From: Deltaproteobacteria bacterium
Lineage (GTDB): Bacteria > SAR324 > NAC60-12
Length of the DNA stretch: 17,855 nucleotides
NCBI GenBank assembly: GCA_003541985.1
Contig: DPLM01000127.1
Span: 1-17,855, forward strand
Direction of reading: 5' to 3'
The position numbers and the translations under genes were made by a program. Each line of letters starts with the position of its first letter. Positions within the stretch are counted from its first letter, which is position 1. The notes beneath the pieces were generated by a model that had not been told where the DNA came from, did not search any database, and saw only the letters and a program-made list of their open reading frames with translations. Below, one piece after another: positions 7,351-15,111 of the stretch.

Positions 7351-8297
7351 GATGACTTTACTGCATGGCAAGCAGCCCAATGCCCTTTGCTAAGGCTGCT
7401 CCATTGAGGCACTTTTTGGGAGCAGATAGCCTGGGATTCTGAACAACGATTGACGAATGGACAGCCCTTAATATATGCATCCTCTGCCTCAACGGGGGCA
7501 ATTGGCAACCCCGTCTCTCTTTTTGCGTAGGATGGCAAACTATCTAACAATAATCTTGTATAGGGGTGTCGGGCCTGATCCAACTGTTGTTTTTGCAATT
7601 CCTCCATCAACCTTCCACGATACAATACCAAAATTCGGTCACAGAGTTGGTCAACCACCGCGAGATCATGAGAAATGAAAAGCAGTGTAAGGTTGCGCTC
7701 TTTGCGAAGTTGTTTAAGGAGGTTTAGAATTTGAGCCTGAATGGAGACATCAAGCGCAGAGACGGGCTCATCAGCGACCAACATTTCTGGACTAGCAGCA
7801 AGGGCACGGGCAATGGCGATTCTTTGTCGCTGTCCACCACTGAATTCATGCGCATACTTATCCAGTGCATTAGCTGGCAATCCAACTTCACCAAGAAGCT
7901 TTTTCAGCTTCGAAGTCGTCGCAGATTCTGATTGGTGCAAGTTCCACATTTCTCGGAGAAGAAAACCAATTTTCAGCTTCGGATTTAGCGCGGAAAATGG
8001 ATCCTGAAAAATCATCTGTACACGACGATAGTACTCGCGCGCTTTGTATTTGTGAATATCCTCACCAGCAAACTGAATTTGACCCTTTGTTTGCTCGTAA
8101 ATTCGCAACAATAATCGCGCTAATGTCGATTTTCCACAGCCTGATTCACCGACAAGACCTACAATTTCCTGGGGCTGAATTACTAAATTGATATCTTGCA
8201 ATACAGGGGAGGAATTTACGGTCTGCTTCAGCAGACCGCGTTTATCCGGAAAGGAATGAAAGAGTTGCTGCACCTGCAGCAAAGGACGGTCAGACAA
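7347..8297 (-). CDS. Oligopeptide/dipeptide ABC transporter ATP-binding protein (OppF/DppF type)
   Basis: 316 residues with a complete ABC ATPase: Walker A GESGCGKST (50-58), Q-loop Gln98 in MIFQDP, signature FSGGQRQR (152-159), Walker B ending in ADEP (175-178) and H-loop His210. After the ATPase domain comes the family-specific oligo_HPY tail (QARHPYTRLLLDSLP), then a cysteine cluster, GCPFVNRC plus two more cysteines (279, 285, 292, 310), typical of peptide-importer ATPases. By family knowledge it powers uptake of peptides or similar solutes together with a second ATPase, two permeases and a binding protein. None of these is in the window, so it is either dispersed from its partners or shared. 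The start is TTG, 8 bp after the fliN stop; a GTG 24 bp inside is an alternative. Termination overlaps the lipoprotein start. Confidence 0.88.
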   Translation of the reverse strand: MSDRPLLQVQQLFHSFPDKRGLLKQTVNSSPVLQDINLVIQPQEIVGLVGESGCGKSTLARLLLRIYEQTKGQIQFAGEDIHKYKAREYYRRVQMIFQDPFSALNPKLKIGFLLREMWNLHQSESATTSKLKKLLGEVGLPANALDKYAHEFSGGQRQRIAIARALAASPEMLVADEPVSALDVSIQAQILNLLKQLRKERNLTLLFISHDLAVVDQLCDRILVLYRGRLMEELQKQQLDQARHPYTRLLLDSLPSYAKRETGLPIAPVEAEDAYIKGCPFVNRCSESQAICSQKVPQWSSLSKGHWAACHAVKSS

Positions 8298-8305
8298 GAC
8301 AGTGC

Positions 8306-8608
8306 TTACTCGCGTTTGTCACCAATTTTTTCATCTGGACGCGTCACCTCGGAGATACGGATTCCGTAGCGTTCGTTCACAACCACGACCTCACCACGCG
8401 CCATTAATCTCTCGTTGACGACCACATCCATGGGTTCGCCAACAACCTTCATAAATTCGATCACTGAGCCCTTTTTCAGAGCCAGGATATCTCTGATGAG
8501 CATGTCGGTTCGTCCAATTTCCACGGACATGATCATCGGCACGTCTTCTATGAATTTGGTAGTGTGCAATACTCCAGAGGTATCACTACTCAATCCCAGA
8601 CTACTCAT
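8306..8608 (-). CDS. fliN: Flagellar motor switch protein FliN (SpoA/C-ring domain)
   Basis: 100 residues, almost all of it one SpoA domain: FIEDVPMIMSVEIGRTDMLI, then ILALKKGSVIEF, then GEVVVVNERYGIRISEV, the standard FliN pattern. FliN lines the bottom of the flagellar C-ring with FliM and binds CheY and the export apparatus. It lacks the longer variable N-terminal extension of enterobacterial FliN but matches compact FliN proteins. The type III secretion homologue (SctQ C-terminal domain) is an alternative, though no secretion gene is near. It has the best ribosome site in the window, GAGGAG five bases before the ATG. It sits alone between rseP and an ABC ATPase gene, away from any fliM/fliG/flh operon, which is unusual. 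Confidence 0.87.
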   Translation of the reverse strand: MSSLGLSSDTSGVLHTTKFIEDVPMIMSVEIGRTDMLIRDILALKKGSVIEFMKVVGEPMDVVVNERLMARGEVVVVNERYGIRISEVTRPDEKIGDKRE

Positions 8609-8613
8609 AAGGA

Positions 8614-8619
8614 CTCCTC
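8614..8619 (-). promoter_or_regulatory. Strong Shine-Dalgarno site of fliN
   Basis: On the minus strand GAGGAG precedes the fliN ATG by five bases. It stands out because most starts in this window have weak sites or rely on stop/start overlap. Confidence 0.7.
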
Positions 8620-8730
8620 ATTATAGTAGTGAGTGTTCCAGGTAACACCCACAGAGATAGTCAGCAGGATATGTACCAAGCAAATTTCGTCACTTGCTGG
8701 CGTGCATGCCAAGAAATGACTTCCATGTAC

Positions 8731-10041
8731 TCATGTGGCGATCGACAAAATGTCGTGGTACGTCACGAAAACCATCAACAACAACAACACCGAAAATCCT
8801 AACATCTGTGTTCGTTCTCGGGTCGCTGCACTCAGGGGTCCTCCCTTGATTTTCTCCACAAGGAGAAAAAAGATATGGCCCCCATCCAAAGCAGGAATCG
8901 GTAGTAAATTAAAAATTCCTAACTGCAAACTGATTACGGCAATCAGGAAGAACAATTCTCCCACTCCACTTCGTACAGCGTCACCAATAAACATGCCAAT
9001 CCGGATTGGTCCACCTAGATCATCTGTTGATCCTTGGCCGCTCAGCATTTGACCAAGAAAATTGAAGGTTGTTTGGGTCATAAAGATGACACGCTCTGCA
9101 CCTAAACCGATGGCTTCACTAAGAGCATAGGTTTCTCGCTCTGTACCCACCTGCAAGCCAAGCAAATAGCGACCAACTTCTGGCTCGTATCGAGGAGTTA
9201 GTTCCAACAGTTTAGTTTGTCCATTACGGACTAGTTCAACTGTCATGGGAATTGGATCGGCTGGGGATACAGGTTGGCTTTGCTGAACTAACCGAGAAAT
9301 ATCCGACCAGTCTCGTACATCTTCTCCACTCAGGCGCGTGATAAGATCCCCAATTTCTAGTCCAGCTTCCTCAGCAGCAGAACCCGAACTAATGGCTCCT
9401 ATAATTGCAGGAATGTGAGGCACCCAACCAACTTCGCCGTAGTTCTGCACTTCCCGCATTGTGCTTTGTACTTGAACCTCTCTTCCGCTGCGCAGCACGG
9501 TTAAGGCAAAAGAGTCTGCAGGTGTCAGGGTTCCCCATTTGGATTGAAGTTCTCGCCAATTGCGAACCTCTCGACCATTGACAGCAATTACCTCATCTCC
9601 CGCTTGCAGACCAACTGAGGCTGCGAAGCTTTCTAACTTAATCTGTTGAACCACAGGTGGCGCCGACAGATATGCTGGAGCATCAACACCCACCAAATAC
9701 ACCAGCGGCATAAAGATAAAAGCAAAGACTAGGTTCATAGCAGGGCCAGCAACAAGGATGTAGAAACGTTGCCAGACTGTCTTCGAAGCGTAGTTTTCAG
9801 GATCGTCGGGATCTTCGTCCATGACATTTTGTCCAAACAAGCGGACGTAACCTCCAAGCGGAATCCAACAGATTTGGTAATCCGTGTTGCCCCTACGAAA
9901 ACCTGTCATCTTGGGGGGGAAGCCAATCGAGAAAGTTTCGACGCGAACATTGACGTGCCGAGCTGCGAGGTAATGTCCGAGCTCATGAATAAAAATCAGA
10001 AAACCCAGAACAACAATGAAGGAAAGAACCGTAGTGATCAT
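8731..10041 (-). CDS. rseP: Site-2 intramembrane zinc metalloprotease RseP (RIP), two PDZ domains
   Basis: 436 residues, close to the usual 450. The catalytic HELGH (19-23) lies in the first membrane helix, with Glu20 as general base. The third zinc ligand Asp386 is in NLLPIPALDGGH (378-389) near the C-terminus. Two PDZ domains occupy about 122-200 (GLQAGDEVIAVNGREV) and 210-290 (GLEIGDLITRLSGEDV). Proteins of this type cut anti-sigma factors or signal-peptide remnants inside the inner membrane; in enterobacteria the substrate is RseA, and whether this organism has it is unknown. The start ATG overlaps the dxr stop by 4 bp (ATGA). It is the last gene of the uppS-cdsA-dxr-rseP block; the outer-membrane assembly gene bamA that often follows is replaced here by fliN after a 122-bp gap. 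Confidence 0.94.
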   Translation of the reverse strand: MITTVLSFIVVLGFLIFIHELGHYLAARHVNVRVETFSIGFPPKMTGFRRGNTDYQICWIPLGGYVRLFGQNVMDEDPDDPENYASKTVWQRFYILVAGPAMNLVFAFIFMPLVYLVGVDAPAYLSAPPVVQQIKLESFAASVGLQAGDEVIAVNGREVRNWRELQSKWGTLTPADSFALTVLRSGREVQVQSTMREVQNYGEVGWVPHIPAIIGAISSGSAAEEAGLEIGDLITRLSGEDVRDWSDISRLVQQSQPVSPADPIPMTVELVRNGQTKLLELTPRYEPEVGRYLLGLQVGTERETYALSEAIGLGAERVIFMTQTTFNFLGQMLSGQGSTDDLGGPIRIGMFIGDAVRSGVGELFFLIAVISLQLGIFNLLPIPALDGGHIFFLLVEKIKGGPLSAATRERTQMLGFSVLLLLMVFVTYHDILSIAT

Positions 10042-11234
10042 GAAGTTGTTTCCAGCAATTGGCGGAGTTTAGATCGACCCCAGCGGTCCGCAGCCAGAGC
10101 ATCATCCACCGAGTTGATGTATTGGAGATAATTTGGACATTCCGGTTTCTGTCGCCAGCGGCCAAGAAGCGACATCAACCTCTGAAGATAACTTGCGATG
10201 TGTCTGAAGTGCAACTCCTCATGTAAAAAAGCTTCCACCACTGCCTCATTTCCTCCATTCAAAACTGCTGGCGCGGCCCCACCCTGTCGCAAAGCTGTCA
10301 ATGCCAGAGCAAAACAAGGGTAACGGACTGGATCAGGATTTTCAAAATGCAAAGAACCAAGTTCGCACAGATTTAGTCTCGGCAGTTTCAAAGGCAGGCG
10401 TTCTGGATAACCTAGGCAGTAGGCCAAGGGGATGCGCATATCTGGTTGTCCTAGTTGAGCAATCAAGGAACCATCAACATATTCGACTAGAGAGTGAACA
10501 ATGCTTTCACGATGAATTACCACTTCAATTTTTTCCAACGGAATTCCGAAGAGCCAGTGAGCTTCAATCACTTCAAGACCCTTGTTCATCATTGTCGCTG
10601 AATCAATGGTGATCTTGTTACCCATCTCCCAGTTGGGATGTTGTAGTGCATCTTTTTTGGTAATAGCTGAAAAATCACTCAGAGGCAGATCCCGAAAAGG
10701 ACCTCCAGAAGCGGTAAGAATCAATGAAACGACATCTTCACGCCGGTGACCAGCTAGTGACTGATAAATCGCATTATGTTCACTATCCATAGGTAATATC
10801 AGGCTCCCACTGCGATGGGCAACCTGCATAAATAACTCCCCAGCGAGAACTAAGGACTCTTTATTGCCGAATACTAAATCTTTTCCATATTCCAAAGCTT
10901 TGAGGCACGGAGATAATCCCGCACTGCCAACAATACCCGTGACGACTAAATCAACTTCGGGGTGTTGCACCAATTGGCAATTTCCTTGATCTCCTGAAAG
11001 AATTTTCAATTCAGATTCAGTGAACAGTTCTCTTAATTGAGTGACTTGGTCCGAGGCCTCAACGACTACCTGCTTCGGTGAAAACTCTTTGATCTGATCA
11101 ACCAGCTTGTCGATTGAACGCCGACAGCTCAGTGAGTGAATCTTGAAACGATCGGGGAACTGCCTAACGAGGCTGAGAGTACTTCTCCCTATGGAACCCG
11201 TAGAACCAAGTAGGGCAATGAATTTCGGATTCAT
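10038..11234 (-). CDS. dxr: 1-deoxy-D-xylulose 5-phosphate reductoisomerase
   Basis: 398 residues, the normal length. The NADPH-binding glycine loop GSTGSIG is at 10-16. Metal ligands Asp150 and Glu152 are in MDSEHNAI, and Glu221 is in the NKGLE helix. The substrate loop LTASGGPFRD is at 173-182. The enzyme converts DXP to 2-C-methyl-erythritol 4-phosphate, the committed step of the MEP isoprenoid pathway in the cytoplasm, and so feeds the undecaprenyl chain built by UppS in the same gene block. Its start overlaps the cdsA stop and its stop overlaps the rseP start (ATGA both times), which indicates translational coupling. Nothing appears to be missing. Confidence 0.96.
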   Translation of the reverse strand: MNPKFIALLGSTGSIGRSTLSLVRQFPDRFKIHSLSCRRSIDKLVDQIKEFSPKQVVVEASDQVTQLRELFTESELKILSGDQGNCQLVQHPEVDLVVTGIVGSAGLSPCLKALEYGKDLVFGNKESLVLAGELFMQVAHRSGSLILPMDSEHNAIYQSLAGHRREDVVSLILTASGGPFRDLPLSDFSAITKKDALQHPNWEMGNKITIDSATMMNKGLEVIEAHWLFGIPLEKIEVVIHRESIVHSLVEYVDGSLIAQLGQPDMRIPLAYCLGYPERLPLKLPRLNLCELGSLHFENPDPVRYPCFALALTALRQGGAAPAVLNGGNEAVVEAFLHEELHFRHIASYLQRLMSLLGRWRQKPECPNYLQYINSVDDALAADRWGRSKLRQLLETTS

Positions 11235-12064
11235 GCGAGAAGCAGTATCCAGTAGTAAAAGAAGGGGGTCGTGAGTAGGAAACTATCCAACCGATCCAGA
11301 ATACCACCATGGCCAGGCAGTACCTTCCCGGAATCCTTAACGCCGCATAGACGTTTCATTTTCGATTCAACCAGATCCCCGACTTGACCCAAAACTGAAA
11401 TGAGGAAGGTGAGTAGCAAGGCCATTGGCCATGAAAATTCTAGCCAATTCACCGCAATCACAGAACCAACCAACATACTCCCTACAGTCCCGCAAAAGCT
11501 CCCCTCACGGGTTTTCTTGGGGCTGATTCCAGGAGCAAGAGAAGTTTTGCCAAATCTACGTCCACCAAAATAAGCGAGACTGTCAGTGAGCACAATCACA
11601 ACAAGCAACAGACATAGGTTTAATTCGCCATGTGGAAGATCTTTAATCAGTGTCATATGTGGAAAGCTCCAACCAACCCAAAACAATCCAAATAAAGCCC
11701 AACCCAAAGAGTGTAGTTCCTCCAATCGCTGCTTGCTCGAAAAAACCATCTCGTTCAAAATCCAGCCACCTACAACCAAGATCAACATTGCATTGAGGGC
11801 CCCTATCCCTCCTAAGAGCGGGCTGATACTCAGCAAAAAAGCCGAATATAGCCAACCTCGCTGATTCAGGAAAACATTCTGTTTGGAGAGCATTGCTCGA
11901 TATTCCTGCATACCGAGTATGACCACCACCAAAACTAGCAGACCAACCCATTGTGTGGTACCGTAGACCAGCGAGAGTATTGCCACTAACATCATCATCA
12001 CACCACTGAGCAGTCTCTGAATTAGGTTGGAAGACCACCAAGTAGTTGGGCTTACTTCAGACAT
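11231..12064 (-). CDS. cdsA: Phosphatidate cytidylyltransferase (CDP-diacylglycerol synthase)
   Basis: 277 residues with about eight membrane segments, consistent with the family. The signature is clear: an upstream loop LTDSLAYFGGRRFGK with SPKKTREG, then SKMKRLCGVKDSGKVLPGHG (234-253) continuing into GILDRLDS. The acidic residues of these loops bind metal and substrate. The enzyme makes CDP-diacylglycerol from phosphatidic acid and CTP at the inner membrane, the branch point for all phospholipids. The ATG at 12064 is 26 bp after the uppS stop and has a modest GAAG ribosome site five bases upstream. The stop overlaps the dxr start. Confidence 0.95.
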   Translation of the reverse strand: MSEVSPTTWWSSNLIQRLLSGVMMMLVAILSLVYGTTQWVGLLVLVVVILGMQEYRAMLSKQNVFLNQRGWLYSAFLLSISPLLGGIGALNAMLILVVGGWILNEMVFSSKQRLEELHSLGWALFGLFWVGWSFPHMTLIKDLPHGELNLCLLLVVIVLTDSLAYFGGRRFGKTSLAPGISPKKTREGSFCGTVGSMLVGSVIAVNWLEFSWPMALLLTFLISVLGQVGDLVESKMKRLCGVKDSGKVLPGHGGILDRLDSFLLTTPFFYYWILLLA

Positions 12065-12090
12065 GCAACTTCGATTAAAAATAAGAAATG

Positions 12091-12840
12091 TTAGGCAGAG
12101 ACAGGCGTGATATCACCCATTCTACGTTGCCTTTGTTGGTAGGCTTCCAAGGCTTTGTGAAAATCTTCTTTTGTAAAATCAGGCCATAGAACTTCAGTGT
12201 AATAAAACTCTGCGTAGGCAGCCTGCCAGATAAGAAAATTTGAAAGCCTTTGTTCTCCACTTGTTCGAATGATCAGATCCGGATCGGGTAGACCTGAAGT
12301 GTATAAATGCTGATCGATAGTCTCCTCATTAATTTCTCCAACGCGAAGTTCTCCGCCTTCAATTTTGCGGGCCATTTGCTGCATCGCTCTGACTAGTTCT
12401 GCTCGTCCACCGTAGTTGAGAGCAAGATTCAGCGTTAGGCCCGTATTGATCTCTGTCAACTTCAAAGCATCTTCGAGCGGTTTGTGAAGAAACTCTGGAA
12501 GGCGCGTGGGATCCCCAGAGATCCGCATACTTACGTTATTCTCAAGCATTGTAACGAGTTCTTTCTGCAAATACTCGTATAGCAACTCCATCAGTACATT
12601 GATCTCTTGGCGAGGGCGAACCCAATTTTCCGTAGAGAAGGCATAGAGGGTAAGGACCTGCAATCCAAGTTCCGCTGCTGTTTCAACAACTGTCCGAACT
12701 GCACGGACTGCATTGCGATGTCCTTGGAATCTAGGAATCAGACGATGCTCAGCCCACCGCCCATTGCCATCCATGATTATGCCAACATGTTGTGGCAGCT
12801 TGGTAAGATCTAATTGAGATAGAGATGGAGACGATGGCAT
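12091..12840 (-). CDS. uppS: Undecaprenyl diphosphate synthase (cis-prenyltransferase)
   Basis: 249 residues from the ATG at 12840, matching the usual size of about 250. An in-frame TTG at 12894 would add 18 non-conserved residues and is less likely, although neither start has a strong ribosome site. The catalytic Asp24 lies in IIMDGNGRWA. RFQGHRNA, LTLYAFSTENW and RTSGEQRLSNFLIWQ complete the cis-prenyltransferase signature. It elongates farnesyl diphosphate with isopentenyl units to the C55 carrier lipid precursor used for peptidoglycan and polysaccharide export. It is the first gene of the uppS-cdsA-dxr-rseP block. The ribosome recycling factor and uridylate kinase genes that commonly precede it are not here. 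Confidence 0.95.
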   Translation of the reverse strand: MPSSPSLSQLDLTKLPQHVGIIMDGNGRWAEHRLIPRFQGHRNAVRAVRTVVETAAELGLQVLTLYAFSTENWVRPRQEINVLMELLYEYLQKELVTMLENNVSMRISGDPTRLPEFLHKPLEDALKLTEINTGLTLNLALNYGGRAELVRAMQQMARKIEGGELRVGEINEETIDQHLYTSGLPDPDLIIRTSGEQRLSNFLIWQAAYAEFYYTEVLWPDFTKEDFHKALEAYQQRQRRMGDITPVSA

Positions 12841-12970
12841 CTGAAGTTGTGAGCAAGCTATGGGGAACTTGATCCGAGGGAGATTGTGTTGCAAACGCTA
12901 AGTCAGGCCTGCTCCCAACGCAAGATTTTTGTTGATTTGAAAGGAAGCTAAATAAGCCAAAGCGGTCCGA

Positions 12971-12999
12971 AGCATACTAGTTTCTCCCCCCAACTTCAA
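12971..12999 (-). promoter_or_regulatory. Candidate sigma70-type promoter for the uppS block
   Basis: On the minus strand TTGAAG (12999-12994) and TATGCT (12976-12971) are separated by exactly 17 bp. Each matches the consensus at four of six positions. It would give a leader of roughly 125 nt before the uppS ATG. It is the only pair I found in this divergent 172-bp gap, and such pairs also occur by chance. Confidence 0.3.
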
Positions 13000-13012
13000 A
13001 CCACATGGAATA

Positions 13013-14050
13013 GTGACTGAATTCCGCCAAATTCTACTGATTCAACTCCGGCGATTAGGGGATGTGCTGATGACTACCCCTGCAATCCGCCAGCTCCACC
13101 AAGCCTTGCCAGATGCTGAAATCACCTTTCTGACTGAAGCTCCGTCTGAACAACTATTACAATACAATCCGCACTTAAGTGAGGTGTGGTTATTACCAAA
13201 GAAAATGACTTGGGGAGAGAGTTTCAACTTTTTAAAACAACTACGTCAAATGCGTTTTGACTGTGTGATCGACTTCTTCGGTAATCCCAGAAGTGCTTTC
13301 GTTAGCAGACTCAGTGGAGCTACAACGAGGGTTGGCTTTAATTTTCGAGGAAGATCTTGGCATTACACTCATGCTGTTACTCTCCAACATGGATTCGGCT
13401 ACGCTACTTCTCATAAACTCCAGCTGCTGGAAGCGTTGGGACTGACGGTCGATACAAAAGATCTCTTACCCGAATTTCCAATCGGCGTGGAAGAAAAAGT
13501 TTTTGCAATGGGTTTGCTAGAACAGTTAGGGGTGCAGCAAGGTGATAGAGTCGTCTCCATCTCCCCGGTATCTCGCCAACCTTACAAGCGCTGGCCATTG
13601 GGAAACTTCGCCCAACTCGCAGATTGGCTGATTGAACAGTATGAAGTAAAAGTCCTATTTGTATACGGACCTGGTGAGCAGGAGTTTGTTGATAAGTTGC
13701 GAAGACAGATGCGCTACGAGGCTCTTCCAAATTATGATCCACCAAACCTGGCTCAGACTCGGGCTCTTTTTGAACAGGTGATACTTCACATTGGTAATGA
13801 TAATGGGCCAAGGCATTTTGCGGTAGCTGCTGACATTCCGACTGTAGCAATCTTTGGAAGACCATTGGCTATGAATTGGACTCCACCCAACCAAAACAAA
13901 CATTTAAGTTTTGAGTTCAATCCCGGTTGCAAGACTCAGTGTGATTATCCAAATTGCCAGTTGGAGTGTTTGAACACTCCCCTAGTAATCGTACAGGAAG
14001 CAATTGCAAAGCAGTTAAAAGCACTTCACAATCCATCTTTATCATTATGA
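13013..14050 (+). CDS. Glycosyltransferase family 9, heptosyltransferase-like
   Basis: 345 residues beginning with GTG; the ATG 8 bp upstream runs into an immediate stop. The N-terminus LLIQLRRLGDVLMTTPAIRQ is the standard GT9 opening. The C-terminal nucleotide-sugar region has HIGNDNGPRHFAVAADIPTV followed by AIFG. Four cysteines near the end (CKTQCDYPNC plus one more) also recur in this family. GT9 enzymes are GT-B fold transferases that add ADP-heptose to the lipid A-core of LPS on the cytoplasmic face of the inner membrane. Acceptor and donor here are inferred from the family only. It diverges from uppS and is coupled to the next glycosyltransferase by a 4-bp ATGA overlap. Confidence 0.88.
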   Translation: MTEFRQILLIQLRRLGDVLMTTPAIRQLHQALPDAEITFLTEAPSEQLLQYNPHLSEVWLLPKKMTWGESFNFLKQLRQMRFDCVIDFFGNPRSAFVSRLSGATTRVGFNFRGRSWHYTHAVTLQHGFGYATSHKLQLLEALGLTVDTKDLLPEFPIGVEEKVFAMGLLEQLGVQQGDRVVSISPVSRQPYKRWPLGNFAQLADWLIEQYEVKVLFVYGPGEQEFVDKLRRQMRYEALPNYDPPNLAQTRALFEQVILHIGNDNGPRHFAVAADIPTVAIFGRPLAMNWTPPNQNKHLSFEFNPGCKTQCDYPNCQLECLNTPLVIVQEAIAKQLKALHNPSLSL

Positions 14051-15111
14051 AAATCCTACACTGGTTAAATACTCGAAATTGGGGGGGACTGGAAAAATTT
14101 GTAGCTCTCTTCGCCTGCGAGTTGCAGAAGCAAAGTTGTAAAAACACTATATTTTTTAGCCGGCGGAATGGTATTGCGGACTGTAAAGAGCTACTCCAAA
14201 ACTCCACTGTAGAACTTAAGACTGGGAACCAATTGGATCTTTGGCAAACTTTTAGAGAACAACCCCCTGACGCGATAATTCATTATACTGGCGATACGAT
14301 GCATACCGCATGGCTAGCGGGTTTACTTAAATGGCCTAAAAAAAACATTAGAATTTTCATGCATGGTTTCGGTCGTAAGCACGACATCTATCATCAATAC
14401 CTTTATCAAAAATTTAACTGTATTTTCCCAACTAGATTGACTCACAATCAGTCCAAAGAACGGTTACCCATACCTAAGACACGTCGTCATTTCCAGTATT
14501 TTGGAGTCCCTTTGGCTAACAAAATCCAAAAAAAGTCTCGGGAGAGTCCACTAACACTAGTCTCGCTGTCAAGAATCGAACCTGCAAAAAGAATTCGTGA
14601 ACTAGTTGAGGCAGTTGTAATCGCTTTTCTAAAGAACCCAAACCTGCAAGATCGGTTCGTCATCAAGATTTTTGGGAAACCTCATGATCATGACACCAAG
14701 GGCCAGGATTATCTGCAGCAACTCAAGCAAATGGTTCCTCACCATCTAACTACAAAGATACTTTTTCCCGGGTTCACCAATGAGCCTCACTTGATTCTCG
14801 AACAAGCACACTTTTTGTTTTTCACATCCCAGAATGAGTTTTACGGATTTTCTTTGCTTGAAGCACTAGCAACGGGGACACCAACAATTACTGTTACACA
14901 AGGAAGCTTCACAGAATTGAATCGAGAGGATTATGGTCGTTTTATTGATCTCGAAAAACCTGGGTCTGTTCAAATGGTTCTTGAAGAAATCAATGCAATG
15001 TCAGCACTTGAATATGAAACACTTCAGGAAAACGCAAGAAACCGGGCAGAGGCCGAATTTGATATATCGAAGACAACAGATCAATTTCGGCAATGGCTAA
15101 TAACCTGCTAA
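14047..15111 (+). CDS. Glycosyltransferase family 4 (GT-B)
   Basis: 354 residues from the ATG at 14047, which overlaps the GT9 stop. The open frame extends back to 13954, but that part lies inside GT9 and is not family-like. The N-terminus MKILHWLNTRNWGGLEKFVA has the glycine-rich acceptor-side loop typical of GT4. The C-terminal half has LVSLSRIEPAKRIRELVEAV, then LFPGFTNEPHLILEQAHFLF and EFYGFSLLEALATGTP, the E-x7-E nucleotide-sugar motif. It is a retaining transferase that probably extends a surface polysaccharide or LPS core. The sugar cannot be deduced. Its TAA stop shares a CTAA tetranucleotide with the stop of the convergent GT11-like gene. Confidence 0.87.
   Translation: MKILHWLNTRNWGGLEKFVALFACELQKQSCKNTIFFSRRNGIADCKELLQNSTVELKTGNQLDLWQTFREQPPDAIIHYTGDTMHTAWLAGLLKWPKKNIRIFMHGFGRKHDIYHQYLYQKFNCIFPTRLTHNQSKERLPIPKTRRHFQYFGVPLANKIQKKSRESPLTLVSLSRIEPAKRIRELVEAVVIAFLKNPNLQDRFVIKIFGKPHDHDTKGQDYLQQLKQMVPHHLTTKILFPGFTNEPHLILEQAHFLFFTSQNEFYGFSLLEALATGTPTITVTQGSFTELNREDYGRFIDLEKPGSVQMVLEEINAMSALEYETLQENARNRAEAEFDISKTTDQFRQWLITC

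Noticed and set aside
7351..7380. Upstream start for the lipoprotein gene
   Set aside because: It would put ten residues in front of a good signal peptide and lies within the ABC ATPase gene.
8735..9052. Plus-strand open frame of 105 codons opposite rseP
   Set aside because: It is a shadow of the conserved rseP C-terminal domain, with no protein-like features.
9769..10131. Plus-strand open frame of 120 codons opposite rseP/dxr
   Set aside because: It is antisense across the junction of two secure genes, with no domain signal.
12841..12894. TTG start adding 18 residues to UppS
   Set aside because: There is no ribosome site at suitable spacing, and the ATG at 12840 already gives the normal family length.
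13954..14046. Upstream-extended start for the GT4 gene
   Set aside because: The extension lies inside the GT9 coding region, is not family-like, and the ATG at 14047 gives the canonical GT4 N-terminus with an ATGA overlap.
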